Assembly (NCBI GenBank): GCA_004026145.2
Contig: CP034976.1
Location: 9,955,469 to 10,019,468 of the forward strand
Direction: 5' to 3'
Source: Takifugu bimaculatus
Taxonomy: Eukaryota > Chordata > Actinopteri > Tetraodontiformes > Tetraodontidae
Length of the DNA stretch: 64,000 nucleotides
Positions 22,190-35,248 of this stretch are shown here, piece after piece. How positions within the stretch are numbered: position 1 is the first letter of the stretch; each line of letters starts with the position of its first letter. The notes beneath the pieces were generated by a model that was not told the DNA's origin, did not search any database, and was given only the letters and a program-made list of their open reading frames with translations. A program made the translations under genes and the position numbers.

Positions 22190-25100
22190 CCACAGTCTTC
22201 CAGAGTTTCTGTAAGTTTAAGGAGGAAGGATTGTTGTGCACCGTGTGTGTTTGTGTGTTTGTGTGACCGCTGCAGCCGGAGACAGCAAAGTTGGGTTCAC
22301 TGGGCGGAGAGACGGTAAGTTGGCGAAACGCGCTCCTCAGAACGCACGCGTGTGCTTGGACACATCTGAGCCACCCGCAGCCTAAACATCTTATATGAAA
22401 GCTGGCGGTGCTGTTTTGGTGATTAGGTTTCCGGTTTCACCCCCCACTTCCCGTTCAAATTCCTTGACAACACGTGCAGGCAATTACGCACAGACGCGCA
22501 CTTGCTTCCACACAAACATGTGAGGATCTATTGATACGCGGGAGTGGCTCAGTGTTTTCGTTAGACTGGGAGACGCAACAGTGGGATGAACTGGGAAGTC
22601 TGGAGTTGTGTGGCAAACACAGGCCACAATGAAGACGTTCTTCTCTGGCGGTGGAGAGAAGCCTAAAGCCGCGGAATTACCCAAAACTGGGCCTTTGTTA
22701 TGTCCTTTTCTTTGCTATTCATTGGTCAAAACATCGAGGTAACTAGATGCCCTTGGCCAGAAGAATTTCTAGGATTAAACCAGATTGAATGGTGATTCCT
22801 GTTAATCCTAGTTCTGGAGTTAAAGTGTAGGTCTTTCTTTCCTCTTGCTCCCAGGTGTTTGCAACTGCATCGTTTGGCAAATTGTGGAGGTTTGAAGACA
22901 GAGGTCACAGAAACTAGAACCTCCCTGACCTGAGATCTGTTGATAGCCTGTCAAAGGTTTTCATTTGATTTAAACAATGTTACACTGCAGAAGAGCAGCA
23001 AGAAACCCCCTTAAAAAACAGTGAAAACAAGGCCCCTGGGTCGTGAGAGCCCCCCCTCCCAGTATGATCCAGGAAAACAGTCTCAAGATGTTCATGTTCT
23101 AAATTGGATGACTAAAGCGACCCACTGGCTCGATACCAGAGGCAGCTCAACACCAGCCTTACATTCCACCCTGACCCTACCAGCTTTGATGTGCTGGGCC
23201 TGAAATAGCCCCCGTCTGACCCCAGAGCCAGAGGACGATGTTATTCAGACGGATCCCCTGGGGCCCTCAACTGCACGTACAGAGGAGCTAACTTAGAGGG
23301 GGTGGGGTTGTTAATGCGGCTTATCCTGCGGCTAATTGAACAGAAACACTGCTGTAATTCATTCCACTTGTCATTAAGAGTCGTTAATCATCTGGAATTC
23401 AGTGTCAGTTCAGAGGAGCGTTGAAAGTTTTGGGGGAATGACTTCATTTATCATCATTCATCCGCCTTTTTCCGCTGGAAGAGAGTGAAAATTGGCTCAA
23501 AAAGCGGCACTAAAATACAAACACGGGCTTTCTATTGGCGTAACTGTTGTTTGTGTCTAATGCTCCGTGTTAATAAGTCTCTTCTGTGATATTGAGACTC
23601 ATTTGGGTCTTTTTCCCCAACAGGTATGATGGATCTCGTGGTGTTGGTGGCATTCAGCTGCTGGCTGGCCCCTGCACTCGGTGAGCACTATTCTCCATAA
23701 TTCCCTAACTAGAGATCCTCCCACCGAGGAAAAGTTAAATATCCCAGACAGTTCTGAGTTCTTTCTCTTCTCGTGCACGTTTATAGCATTAATCTCTGCT
23801 GGTCATTAACCCTCACAAATTAAACCAAATAATGGAGAACCCAACTAATGTTTTTACATCTAAATCACATCAATATTAGAACATTTTTTGGGGGGTTATG
23901 CTGTAATAAGTGTTGTAATAACGTTGTAATAACATTTATTTGCCCTATGGGGGTTCATTGCTGCGCAGCTGCACAACGTGCTGCTTAAAATCCTCTCCTG
24001 CTCACTGTTTAGAGAGTCAGTGTGGAGCTTTGGCAGTTTGCTATTTAAAACTGTCCTTTGTGGGAGTTCAGCTGGCTCTCGTGTGGCCCCACTTGTGTTC
24101 CACGTGTCGTATAACAGAACTGATGTGTGTGTATAACAGGATCAGCATTTGGCAGGGAGGTTTCCGGTAAGTTTCCTGCATCCGGGTGCAGCATGGCTAC
24201 TCCAGTTATTGGTTCCGCTGCCTACGTTTGCTGTGGCTGCGTTGCTTGTTGGTGAAAGGCGTGCGACGCTCCCAGTTTCTGTTACTGGGGAAGTGTTCCT
24301 TTTCCACGTCGGGCTGCTCCTCATTTGTGTGTTTGGCTGTGACAAAAGGCCACATGTGACTGGTGGAAATGTTTCCTCGTCCGACGGGGTTTGAAATCCT
24401 TCGTTCAGACGGCTGCTGGGGGGTTTTTGTGCGTCCTGCCTGCATCAGCACACTCGGCTCAGGCTCTTCATCTGCTGAGGCTCATGTGCCTGCAACACTA
24501 TGTTAAATCACTGGTTCCCTCATAAAAAGGCGGAAATTGCTTCAAAGGACAAATCCCGTTTAACAGATTTGTTTAAGACGTTTTACTTTCTTTTTTAAAT
24601 GTATTTAATTAATACCTTTTCCTCAACCCTTACCCACAATGAAGTTGTTCTTAATCTTTGTTACATTTTACTGAAATTGTAAAACACCTCAGTCCTCTTT
24701 TAAATGATCAGTTTGACACATTTTCAAATCTGCGCAGATTGTGGAATAAAACCAACGAAATGTCTGTTTGGAGATTCCAAAAATAAAGTCTTTGTTATTA
24801 AAGTCGCTGCTCAGACGGCCACTCTAATGATGTGTCTACCTCTCGTGTGTCTATAATTCACCGGTCAAACCAGAGCGCATGTTAATCCTGCTCACATGTT
24901 TTCATTTTTTAGTCTCCATGTGACCTGAGAGGGCTTTAAAACAGCAAAGCTCGATCCATTTTTTATGAACCTTAGGATGATTACCTTATTTCTAATTCTT
25001 GGCACCGTAGGTCACCACAGGTTTAACCTCCACTGAGGTTAAGAGATAGCCAGGATTTAATTAAAAACTCACAAAATGATGAACAGATTTTAAGGAAATG

Positions 25101-26745
25101 TTGCTAACGGCCGAAGGAAGAGCTCATTAAATATTGGTGAACATGAGAGCTGAGGGCTTTGATCGTAACCTTTGACTAGTGATCACATTGTGATCTGATG
25201 ATGAACGTCAGCGTCTGAACCAGGTGTGCCTCCCCACGTGCTCATGTGGCGCTCAGACCAAAGCGTTAATGACTAACGATGTTTCTGTTGCTCCCACAGC
25301 AGCGTCGGCTGATGACAAAGGTGAATGTTGCTACCGCTGAAGCTTTTGGACAGACATTTCATCTCCCTCTTTAGTGTCTATGGCTTTGATTCCTCTCTCT
25401 TCTCTTCTGTAGACTACGACAGTGATTTTCACTACGGTGAGTCCGAGCGCCGTTTTCACCGCCGTCACACCCCCCCCCCCCCCAGACGGGAAAGGCGTGA
25501 GACGAGTTGGCGTCTTTCACTCCCTGTGGATCCCGCCCCGTAAAAGTTAATAAAGTTGCTGATTCCAAATAAATCTTTAATCCTGTTCCTACTCTGTTTT
25601 TTTCCTTTCAGATTACGAGTCTCTGAGAATTGGGGGCCTGATCTTCGCTGTGGTCCTCTTCCTCATGGGCATTGCTCTCATCGTCAGTAAGTGTTTGTCT
25701 ACCTGCCGCCGAGTGTGTGTGTGTGTGTGTGTGTGTGTACCTCGTACCCCTCCCCGCTGCAGCACAAACGGGCTCTGTGCGTCTCCGCAGCTCCTCCCGC
25801 GGCCTGGGCTCTCACACCAACCCAACTATTTGCCCTTCGCAACTTACCCCTTCCTCCTCTCGCCCCTGAGCCCGGGTTGTTGTTGCCAGCAGCCTTGAAA
25901 CTAAAAACCAGACGGTAAAGAATCCACTGGATCCTATCCAAACGGGCAGATTCTGCTGGTCCTGGTCAGCGCAACCAAACGCTCTCAGCAGAAACCATGA
26001 AGAAATATGTCTAAGGTGTTTTAAGGAACATTTGTGGCCAGAATATAACTGCGGATTAGGATCAGCTATCGTCAGGAAATGAGCGGGTGGGTCACGAAAC
26101 CGACTCACTGTTGCTTTTTCAGGCTCCAGGCTGATTATATAAGACACATTTTCCATTATAAACCGCTCGGACCGGGACAGAACTGCCAAAACAGGAAGAA
26201 TTTATGGGGCAATTTTTAAAATGCTGCCCTTGCCTCTTGGGAGCGGGTGATTCGCTGAGCGTCAACTTTCAAAACGCTTGCATGTAGGTCAGTCTTTGCG
26301 GGCTGCTTCTGACTGGGTTTACCAGCTGTTTCAGGCACATGCACAACATAACACATGCTGCTGTAGGTCAGGTTTCGTGCACAGGATGTACCATTATGTT
26401 ACTAAGTGTGTTGCTCTGGTTCTCGTCTTTGGCTCAAGTGTGATTTAGTGCACTTGGCTCCAAAACCAAAGCCATTCGGCTGGACCTGCTGCTCCATATT
26501 CATGTTTATTTTGATATTCATTATAACTGGCTGTCGTTCTTATTTCTCTCTCACCACAAACAGCTCGAAAATGCAACTGCTCCAAGAATAACAAGTCAAA
26601 GTAAGTTGAGGTTTTTCTCGCCAGCAAATAATCCTATTTAAACCGCAAAGTTCTAGTGAGTTTTGTCAGCCACCTGTGAAATTCTGTGAGTAATTGTGTT
26701 GTTTTTCTAAGCCCCAGAGGTCCTGATGCTGCTCAAAGAGGTTAA
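22190..26745 (+). CDS. FXYD-family regulator of Na,K-ATPase (81 aa)
   Basis: A probable non-coding first exon ends at 22314 (GACG/GTAAGT). Coding exons are 23626-23680, 25300-25320, 25413-25436, 25612-25686, 26564-26600 and 26712-26745, 246 bases in total. A signal peptide (residues 1 to about 18) is followed by a short acidic ectodomain, the signature FHYD at 31-34, the conserved YESLRIGG and one membrane helix (about 40-60). A basic, cysteine-containing tail (TRKCNCSK) ends the protein. FXYD proteins bind the alpha/beta Na,K-ATPase in the plasma membrane and tune its affinity for sodium and potassium. Two ATGs stand in tandem (23626 and 23629); the first was taken. Exons of 21 and 24 bases with phase-1 borders are normal in this family. 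Mammals have FXYD3, 1, 7 and 5 together, so this is probably an ortholog of one of the non-FXYD7 members; I cannot say which. The poly(A) signal is at 27098-27103. Confidence 0.9.
25716..25738. repeat. (GT)n in FXYD intron
   Basis: This is a simple GT run a few bases after the donor of the transmembrane exon. A poly-C run of about 14 bases at 25471-25484 lies in the preceding intron. Confidence 0.9.
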
Positions 26746-27097
26746 TAGTTTTGGTTTATTCCTCAACAGAATAAGACAGTTAATGCTTTTTTTTTTTGCT
26801 AATCTGTGACTATTTCCACAGTTTGATGAAACGGACGAGCGGAGGAGGCTGGTGGGTGTCTCACAGACCTCAGTGCTGCCTTTTTTGTGCAAACAGTTGC
26901 AAAAAAAAAGAACCTTAGCTTTCTTTCCCCGCAATCGCGTGGCGCTGCCAGCAGGAGGCAGCAAATATCGATCATCTTTTTCTACAAGAAGCTCCTTTTA
27001 GAAACAAACTGTGATCCATTTCTTTTGTTTTTACTCTGTGTCTTTATTGGTAACGACAATCTGACTATGTGTGTGTTGTGCCGTTCAGATTACATAA

Positions 27098-27103
27098 AAT
27101 AAA
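27098..27103 (+). terminator. Poly(A) signal of the FXYD gene
   Basis: AATAAA lies about 350 bases after the FXYD stop codon at 26743-26745, and no later canonical signal precedes the next gene. Confidence 0.6.
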
Positions 27104-27716
27104 ATATATTAAATCAAAAAAGTCATCATTTTGTCCTGTAAGTAAACACTGTCCCTGTGGTGCTGCATTATGCATGTGCAGATGCCGCAGTCAGCCCAGT
27201 CACACATCCTGCAGAAATGCAGCAGCAAGGCAGTGATGTATGTGCTGCATGGCGTCACTCCTGCAGAAGGGTGGTCCGGGTAAAAACTGCTCAGTTGATC
27301 ATCTTTGCTTCTGGTTTTATTGAGATTGTTGAGCCACGATGTCTCGGGCAGCCTCTGCAAATATAAAACCTGTGTATGCTTTGTTGTCTAAGCAAAGAAA
27401 ATAATCATGTTCTGCAGCTAAAACACGAAGCCTGGAGGAAAACGGGGAGCACAAAGTTGCATTTAGAATAAATAGTGTAGTTTTGGAAGACATAAATGCT
27501 TGTGTTCATACATTTTTAATAGTAGCATATATTTAGTGATCTTAAATTAGCTAAAGGGGCAACTGCTTGGCTCAACTCCGCATCTCTAAATGCAATGTTG
27601 GGCCTCAGCCACCAGGGGGCGTCGTCTGCTGTGTCCAGCTGTTACCAGGCAAAGCCATCAGCAGGCTGCATTCAAAACCTGGAAATCAAGCTCCTCAGTA
27701 TCTCTACAGTGCAGCC

Positions 27717-28723
27717 ATGGCCACCACAGGTTTGATCATGTTTATTACCTTTTGTTACATTATTTAGGTTGTTGAATGCATTGATGTGTTTTAAATTGCC
27801 CTCATTTGTGGGTTTTCATTGGGATTTATGGCGTAAATAGTTTTACGTGAACACACAGGTTAGTTCAGGCTGCTGCATCTCTGCTGCAGAGGCTGCTGAT
27901 GCATCATTAAATGGGCGCTGCAGCCAGAGAAAGTTACAAACTCCACAATTTTACAAAGATGTTTATCGCTCAGAACAGCATCTCACTGACTATAAGAAAA
28001 TAACAAACCAAAAAAGGACTGAATGAAAACTGCCAACTCAGCTTGGACGCGAGCGTTCAGCGGCATCGCTGATGCCCCCATCGGGCTGGGAACCTTAAAG
28101 ACGCTACAGGAGGATTAGTTTACACCAGAGCTTGTTTCAGTCATTTTGACCTGCAGATCACAACATGTTTCAGCGTTTGGGCTCTGATGGGATGTTAACT
28201 GTCCTGTTCCAGGCTGCGAACCCACTTTTTGTGGGTGTCTTTTTCTGCTGAGCAAAGATGCTGCATTAAGTCTCAGTGGACACGCACACACACACACACA
28301 CTCCCACTCCCGAGATGGCAGAGCCTGCAGATCTGAAAAGCTGTTAAATTCTCCTGTCAGAGCCTAAGTAGCTCACTCCTGAAGCTCTTTTTCTCCCGTT
28401 CCTCCTGCAGAAACGATGTTTCCAGACCAAAGTGACTTCAATTACGGTGAGACTTCAAAATGTGGAATAATCACCATGATGCTCAGCATTCTTAAATAAA
28501 GTCTGGAACCCTTTTGTCCCCTGTAGACTACGACACGCTGCGCACCACCGGGGTCATCCTCGCTGCCATCATGTCCATCACTGGCATTGTAATCGCCCTG
28601 AGTAAGTGACCCCACGACCATCTCCGCGCCCCTGCTATCATGCACATTCCACATTGTAACTGATCCGTTGTCCCTCAAACAGGTAAAAAATGTACAAAAT
28701 GTGTAAACTCCTCCTCCAAGTAA
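27717..28723 (+). CDS. fxyd7: FXYD7-like small membrane protein (54 aa, no signal peptide)
   Basis: Coding exons are 27717-27729, 28411-28446, 28527-28601 and 28683-28723, 165 bases in frame throughout. The protein begins MATTETMFPDQSDF. The FXYD motif is FNYD at residues 14-17, followed by YDTLRTTG, one membrane helix (about 23-43) and a lysine/cysteine tail (SKKCTKCVNSSSK). Lack of a cleavable signal peptide and the MAT start are features of mammalian FXYD7, a brain regulator of Na,K-ATPase. The first coding exon is only 13 bases, so it was chosen on ATG context (GCAGCCATGG), donor, phase and this resemblance. A poly(A) signal is at 28826-28831. The second FXYD gene 1 kb upstream supports the family call. 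Confidence 0.87.
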
Positions 28724-28825
28724 GAGCTGCAAGGCCTGATGGATGATCTGCCTGTGCATGCTGTATGACTTGAAGGGGATGCCCCACTTGTGTGGGGAAA
28801 ACCTCTATTCCAGTATTGCTTTTTG

Positions 28826-28831
28826 AATAAA
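28826..28831 (+). terminator. Poly(A) signal of the FXYD7-like gene
   Basis: AATAAA lies about 100 bases past the stop codon at 28721-28723. Confidence 0.7.
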
Positions 28832-28869
28832 ACTGAGTTTCCTCTTTTTTTTTCTAACCCTCCCCTGGA

Positions 28870-30670
28870 TGCATCTTCTGCATATAAACACATTTCCAGC
28901 ACATAGTTTGCAGAGAATCCTGGATGACAAATCCCACGTGGGTTGTGTTTTCATGTGCCTGCTCTGTGCCCGGCGTGCGCTCCCGAAAGATCCATTTAAT
29001 GAGATGTTTTCTGTCTGTTTTCTTCAATGACCATAACTGCTTGTTTGTGTTGCTCACTTTCTCTTTTTGCATTTCCAGCTCGTCCACTTCCCAAATTCCC
29101 AAAGCAGACAGTAAGTCCACTTCCTGTTCAAGTGTCGTCACATTCACACATCAGCTCACGACTGAATCTTCTCGTCTTCTTTTTTCCCAGCACCTCAAAC
29201 TGTATAGAAAATACAGAATATGCGGGAATATGGAAGGTTGCCTCAGGGGTCACGCTTGTGGCCCTTCCTGGATTATCAACAGCAGGGGGTCCCAGCCTGT
29301 TTTCCCCAGTCCTCTACTTTCTGTCTTTGGGCTGATCATATTTATTTGAGTTAAAAGAGTAAATTAAGGACAAGAAAATAAATGTCAGCACTCTACTTAG
29401 AACCAGGTGTCTCCCCTTCACTTTATTTCTCTGTAACAGTCACATTTTGACCAAAATGGGACAACAATAAGTCGGAACACATCCATCAATCATCTGTTTT
29501 TAATAAGTTAACTGAGGCGAGTAAATGTTTCATTGTTCTGCCAAAAAAAAAGTAAAAACAAAAAAGAAACACACCCTGAAATAAATAACAAGGGAAAGAA
29601 AAACACACAATAAATAGCAGGTGTCATACATGTTTCACATAACTTTAGAATTTGCCAAATGTAACAGATCAAAGCTAACATTGGTTGGAGGGGTTTTTAC
29701 TCCAACAAAACAGAGATTTAAATAAAGGGTGACTGTAACCTTTCAGGGACATTGAAACAATCATCTGGATTATATATTTTGCTGTTGTGGAAGAATGATG
29801 AAAAGAGAAATGCTTGTCTGATTTTGGAGGACGCTGTCCTCGCCTTCCTGCTGGTTGTGTGGTTTTACTTTCTCCGGTGACTCACGACACAAATCAACTG
29901 TTAGTCAGACTGTTTATCATCTCTGTTGTGCTTCGTTCTGAACCAACATCCATTTTTACACAGTAAACTTTCCATATTTCCAAGTGAAAATAACACTGAA
30001 GGATGACACATATCTAAAGAAAGGTGCCAATGTTCTCAACGTGAGCTGGTCTGTCATCAGTCATCACCCGGTGTATCAATATGATAACCTTTGGTGATGG
30101 TGGGGGGGGGCTTTTGACAAGTGAGTCAAAGGTTTTCAGGGACAATTTCACAGAAATTAACTTAAATCTGGGATTGTAGCCTGTTAGAACTGTTGCTCTT
30201 TAATGTCTCTTTAATAGAAACTAAGAATGAAGTCTCTAGGGGATTTTTACATGACCGTAAAAATCTGATCAGAGTTAGAGATTATTCATCTGATAATGCA
30301 AACAGCAGAATAATATATGGTGGATTATCAGATTACCACATCAGGGTTTCTCTGCTGACTGTGGGCTGGGATTGAGACCCTTCTTTTGCAAGATTTGTGC
30401 GATGTACTTCAAAAGAAAATGCAAAATGGACTGAAACACATAAACTATAGGGTTTTTTTTTTATTATCACATCATTGGAATTAGATTTTTTTTTAAAACT
30501 AGCAGGCCTAAATTGCACGGCCACACCTTTTTGTATAATCTGATTCAGATTAAACTGGGTCGGTTACGGCAGCTAAATTTATGAACACAGACTTCTAACG
30601 CCACAAAACTTTCAATCCCCTTTACAACAGAGGAAAATGGGTTTGATTCATTCCTTCCAAAAAAAGGAAG
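28870..30670. other. Region between fxyd7 and the nfkbid 3' end
   Basis: I see no supportable gene. The genes on either side end toward each other. The right half is probably the 3' UTR of nfkbid on the minus strand. A purine-rich patch with short A runs lies near 29545-29610. Confidence 0.5.
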
Positions 30671-30676
30671 AAAAAA

Positions 30677-33600
30677 TTATTCCAGGTCCTGCAAGGACAC
30701 GATACGACGACGGGAGGAGGTGCTGCGTCTCTTCAGCATGAGTTTGAGCTGGTAAATTTAAGGTAAAAGGTGAATTTAGGATTATACTGAGTCGGATAGG
30801 ATCAAAAATCAAGTAGGGAAGCTCACCTGCTCCCCCTGGTGGCCGCTCTGCAGGAGGTGAGCCGCTTGGTCGTTCTCCAGGTTGCGGATGCTGGGGTCAG
30901 CTCCTCTGCTCAGCAGCAGTCTCAGGATCTCCTCCTGGTGGGGGTTACCATGGAGACCAGCTGCCATGTGCAAAGCTGTGTGGCCGTGAGCCTGTAGCAC
31001 AATGGGACAGGGTGACGTGAGTCAGGTATGTAGAGAATCCTGGATATACTGAGGAACAGGTTTAAAAGTCAGAGGGGGGTGAGTGATTCTCACCTTCAGG
31101 TTAACAAAGTCCTTCATGTTGGCCAGGGGGGTCCTCAGCAGAAAATGGACCAGCTCCACGTTCCCCTCCTTTACAGCCAAATGGAGCACAGTCTTGTTAC
31201 TTTTGAGTTCCTGGAATTGAAGAAAAGACACAAACTTGGTATAAATTGAAACCCACAAGATCTCTGGCACCATTAATTTCATTTCACATTCATCTCTTTG
31301 ATACCTCAAGTTCCCAAATGTCCTTTAGGTGGTAATAATGTAAATGTGGCATATGTGGCAGAGAGCTGCAGTACCTGGCTGAGCAGCGATGCACCGCTGC
31401 TGAGGAGCTTCTGCACACAGGAGAGCTTCTCTACAGCTTTGCCCTGCAGAGCAACATCTGGAAGCCCACCGCTGGACAGAGCCTTCATGGTGGCACAGTG
31501 GGAAATGGCTGCGCAGTGCAGAGCGGTCATACCTGAGGAGACGGCAAAGGCACGTTTGGCGTTGAATCTTGTTTCTAAGCTGTCATTACCCTCGTTTCAG
31601 GACAGCGAAGCAAAAATACCTTCAAAATTCCTGGCCTCCAGGTTGACAGCTGGCTTGTTCGACAGAATTGCCTGTGAAAAAAACATATGCTCTTAATATT
31701 TAGGGCAGGCGTGCCCAGACCAGGTCCTTGAGGGTCAAAATCCAGCTGGGTTTTCCGTCCCACCAGGCGGAGGCTCTGTCTGCCTGGTGGGACAGAAAAC
31801 CCGGCTGGATTAGGCCCCTCAGGGACCTGGTCTGGGCACGCCTGGTTTAGTGTCTTTCACTAATGTCACAGAATCCTCCAGTAGATATTTACCTGCAGGA
31901 CCACAGGGAAGCCGTAGTGGGCAGCCAGGTGCAGGGCGGTCTGGCCATTAACGTCGCAGGCGTTGATGTCAGCCTCCAGTGACAGCAGGTCTTGCACGAT
32001 CTCCGGCTGGTTGGCGGCCACCGCCACCAGCAGAGCGGTCTGCATAAACCCAAATCCATTACGTTTACAACAAGGTTAAACGGGCCGCTTTTTGGAGGTC
32101 GCCGCTCCGCACCTTTCCCTTGTGTTCCTTGGCGTCCAGTCTGCCCACGGCCCTCAGCCTCTCCGCAGCTGCGAACGCGTATTCTCTCAGCCCCTTGGCG
32201 GTGTAGATGTGCAGAATGCTGTTCGAAAAAAGGAATGACTTAGTCAGAAAGGGTGGAAAACGTTCACAGACGTCCCAGTCGCAGTGGAATTTGTCTTTGC
32301 TTCTTCTTTTAAACTAGTCTAGTGGGTTCTAATCAGAGCCTGACTCACTGACATCTTCCTCGTCGTGCCAGAATTTGTGGTAAACGAGAGTCACAATTGT
32401 TGGTTACTACTGAAAATGAAACTTCTTTTGTTTACAATCTTCGGGGATGATTAAGACTCTAAAAGTTCTTTCATCCACACAGAAGCACCCACGTGTCTCC
32501 ATCTTCATCCTGCTCGGTGGCTCGGCTGTAGTCTAGCCGGCTCAGCACCATCCTGGCCTCCTCCAGCTTGGCCATGTCCATGGGGGAGCCAAAGAAGACC
32601 TGCCCGCTTTGACCCATCGGTGACCAGGATGAACTCATACTGGGATCTGCTCGCTGGCACTCCTGCACAAATTAGCACGGGACGTCGTGGGCAAGCTGGA
32701 AGGGGCAGAAAGATCTGCGGTGGAGGACTCTTCTTACATATGTATGACTGATGGCGTCTCCAAACACAGAGAGCTGCTGGGCGCTGTATTCTGGCGTGAC
32801 CGGGAGGTCGTAGGCGGCGGCGTAGCCGGGCTCTATGTTGATGCTGGGGTAGTAGGGCTGTAACGACTCTGGGGCCCACTGCTCGTAGCTGACGGCCATG
32901 TCTGAGTAGCTGCTGGATGCGCCCGCAGGTGAGATGCTGGGCTGTGGGTGGTGGATCGCAGAAGAACCTGCTCCAACAATGATACAACAGAGTTGGTTGG
33001 CACTTGCTCCTGCTTTATTACCTTAGCAGCATTCAAATATGTTGTTTTAGGGTGTCATAGCGCAGAAGGATGCAGTTTTTGGACCCATTTTAGCCTCATT
33101 TGGCCACAAATACATTATCAGCCTATTGAAGTAACAAGCATGGTGCAGCTGCTCTTACCTGTGCAGGTGAAAGGTTCTGTAATGGAGAATTGCTGTGAAG
33201 AGGAGAGAACAGGGAAGTTAGAACCAGCCGAAAATCTGCCAACACTTGTGTCTGGAGGCAACTCTGCATCCCTGACCGGTGCAGTCGAGGTGTGAGCCGG
33301 GCTGATGCTGGCGGAGGTGCAGGACGGCGGCGCCGTGGACGTCTCACGCTTCCTCTTCTGTTCCAGGAGTTTCTTCACAGTGGGCAGAGTGCAACACGGC
33401 TTCTCCTTTGGTGCTGACGAGACAGAATATGTTCAACCACCGGGTCGTTTGCATGAGGTAGGTCAAACCTCACGCTCTATAAAAATACCACCGAGAAAAA
33501 AAAAAAAAAAACCTGACATGGTGGTGATCTAAAGAATGACACTGTAAACTCTGAGCAACAAGTTCTGTTATGGTGATTATCTCATCTGCCATGAATGCTA

Positions 33601-34519
33601 TGAACTTTTTCCTGCTGGTGCAGATTTATCATTTCCATTAATGGTATAAAGGTGATGAGAAAGTGAGGGGGGAAAAAAGACAAAACAAGAGCTCTATTCT
33701 TTCCCAGCCTAAAGGTTCTGACCACACAAGGCTGTTTCCTTAAAATCAACCTCCACCCCTCCACCACAGGTGACATTTCCACCTAGCTTGTGGAACCGGA
33801 GAGCAGAGATAAAGGCCCGCAGAACCTCCTCCATTGTGAACATGCGTTTTGCGGCCGTGCAAATCAGACGTGATCGTCAGAATAGGGTTCCGGAGACGGA
33901 CTGCCACTGCACATTTTCTATGACATCTTCCTGTTTCGCTCCGTTACGCTGAGGGTGAAGCTAACCACATCTTCCTGCCCTCGACATGTCGGAGCTGCGT
34001 CACCATCAACACGTGCTTCCTATTTCACATGCATGTCCGGGAGGAAGAGCAAAAGAAGAGAGGCTCGTGTCTTTTTGTAACTGTTCTGAGCACAGGGCTG
34101 CTCTCTCTTCACAAAACTTTCAAATAAATAAATGAATCAGTTCTGATTTTGAATATTTAGCACAGTGGAGACGGACCTGCTGATGAGACTAAAAAAGTAC
34201 CAAAATTGCATAGATGAGACTACTTAGAAAGAAGTGAAAGTCGTACATACTGTACAAAACATGGAAGGTGTGCTGGTAGCAGGAGAAGGTGCCAGAACAC
34301 CGTCAAAGGACTGCCGAGGTACCTTTCAGCAAGGTACCAAACCCACAAATGCTCACATAGGGCCCTGCAATGAACTGGCAACTCATCCAGGTGGACCCTT
34401 CACCCAAACGTGCCCCCTCCCCGTGACCCCGAAATAGATGGACGGACGGACGGACGGACGGACAGGCAGGCAGGCAGGCAGACAGACAGACAGACATAAA
34501 GATAGATAGATAGATAGAC

Positions 34520-34575
<56 letters not shown>

Positions 34576-35215
34576 GATTGTTGTTGTTGGGCGTTTTCTG
34601 ATTATGTTGCTGAACCATAAAAATATAATAGTTGTAAATTAACTGCTGTCAGACAGGCGGAGACATTTGTAATAAATAAATAATTAATTAAATAAATAAG
34701 GTGCAAATAAAATGAGGGGAATAGATTTTTTAAAAGCCTTGCGTAACTGCTCCCTACACCTGTAACCTTTCACCTTTTCGAACCTGCCAGCACAAAAGTC
34801 CGTCCCGCTGGACTCACATTCAGAAAAAGGCCAACAGTAGTTGTTGAGGTCGGTCTGTCGGAAAACCCTGAAACGCCCCCCCCCCCCCCCCCCCCCCCCC
34901 GACCACAGGCCACGGATCACTTTATCAGAAATGGATCTGGTGTCACCCTGCATTACTTGAACCTGACGCTCCAATCTGAGACCAGACAAGCGTAACAGTG
35001 CAAGGTGGGGGGTGGGGGGGGGGGGGGTCAGTCTCGGTTCACGCACTACTCTTGCGACCTGTGGAAACCCCTGGACACGCGCGTCATGCGCGTAGGAGGC
35101 CGGGGATTCCGACGACCTTTCCCTTTCAACTCGGTCGAGAGCAAGAGTGCGGAACCGGGTTCCTCATTTTGGCTTCGAACAGGCTGGAATCCCAACAGAG
35201 AACCCCCCTCCCCTC

Positions 35216-35248
<33 letters not shown>

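Noticed and set aside
28924..29349. A 141-codon open frame and two possible short exons after fxyd7 (near 29079 and 29191)
   Set aside because: Splice-like borders exist, but the fxyd7 stop and poly(A) signal come first and the translated sequence has no domain or FXYD tail resemblance.
34400..34618. Minus-strand frames of repeated YLSI residues
   Set aside because: They arise from the GATA microsatellite in an nfkbid intron.
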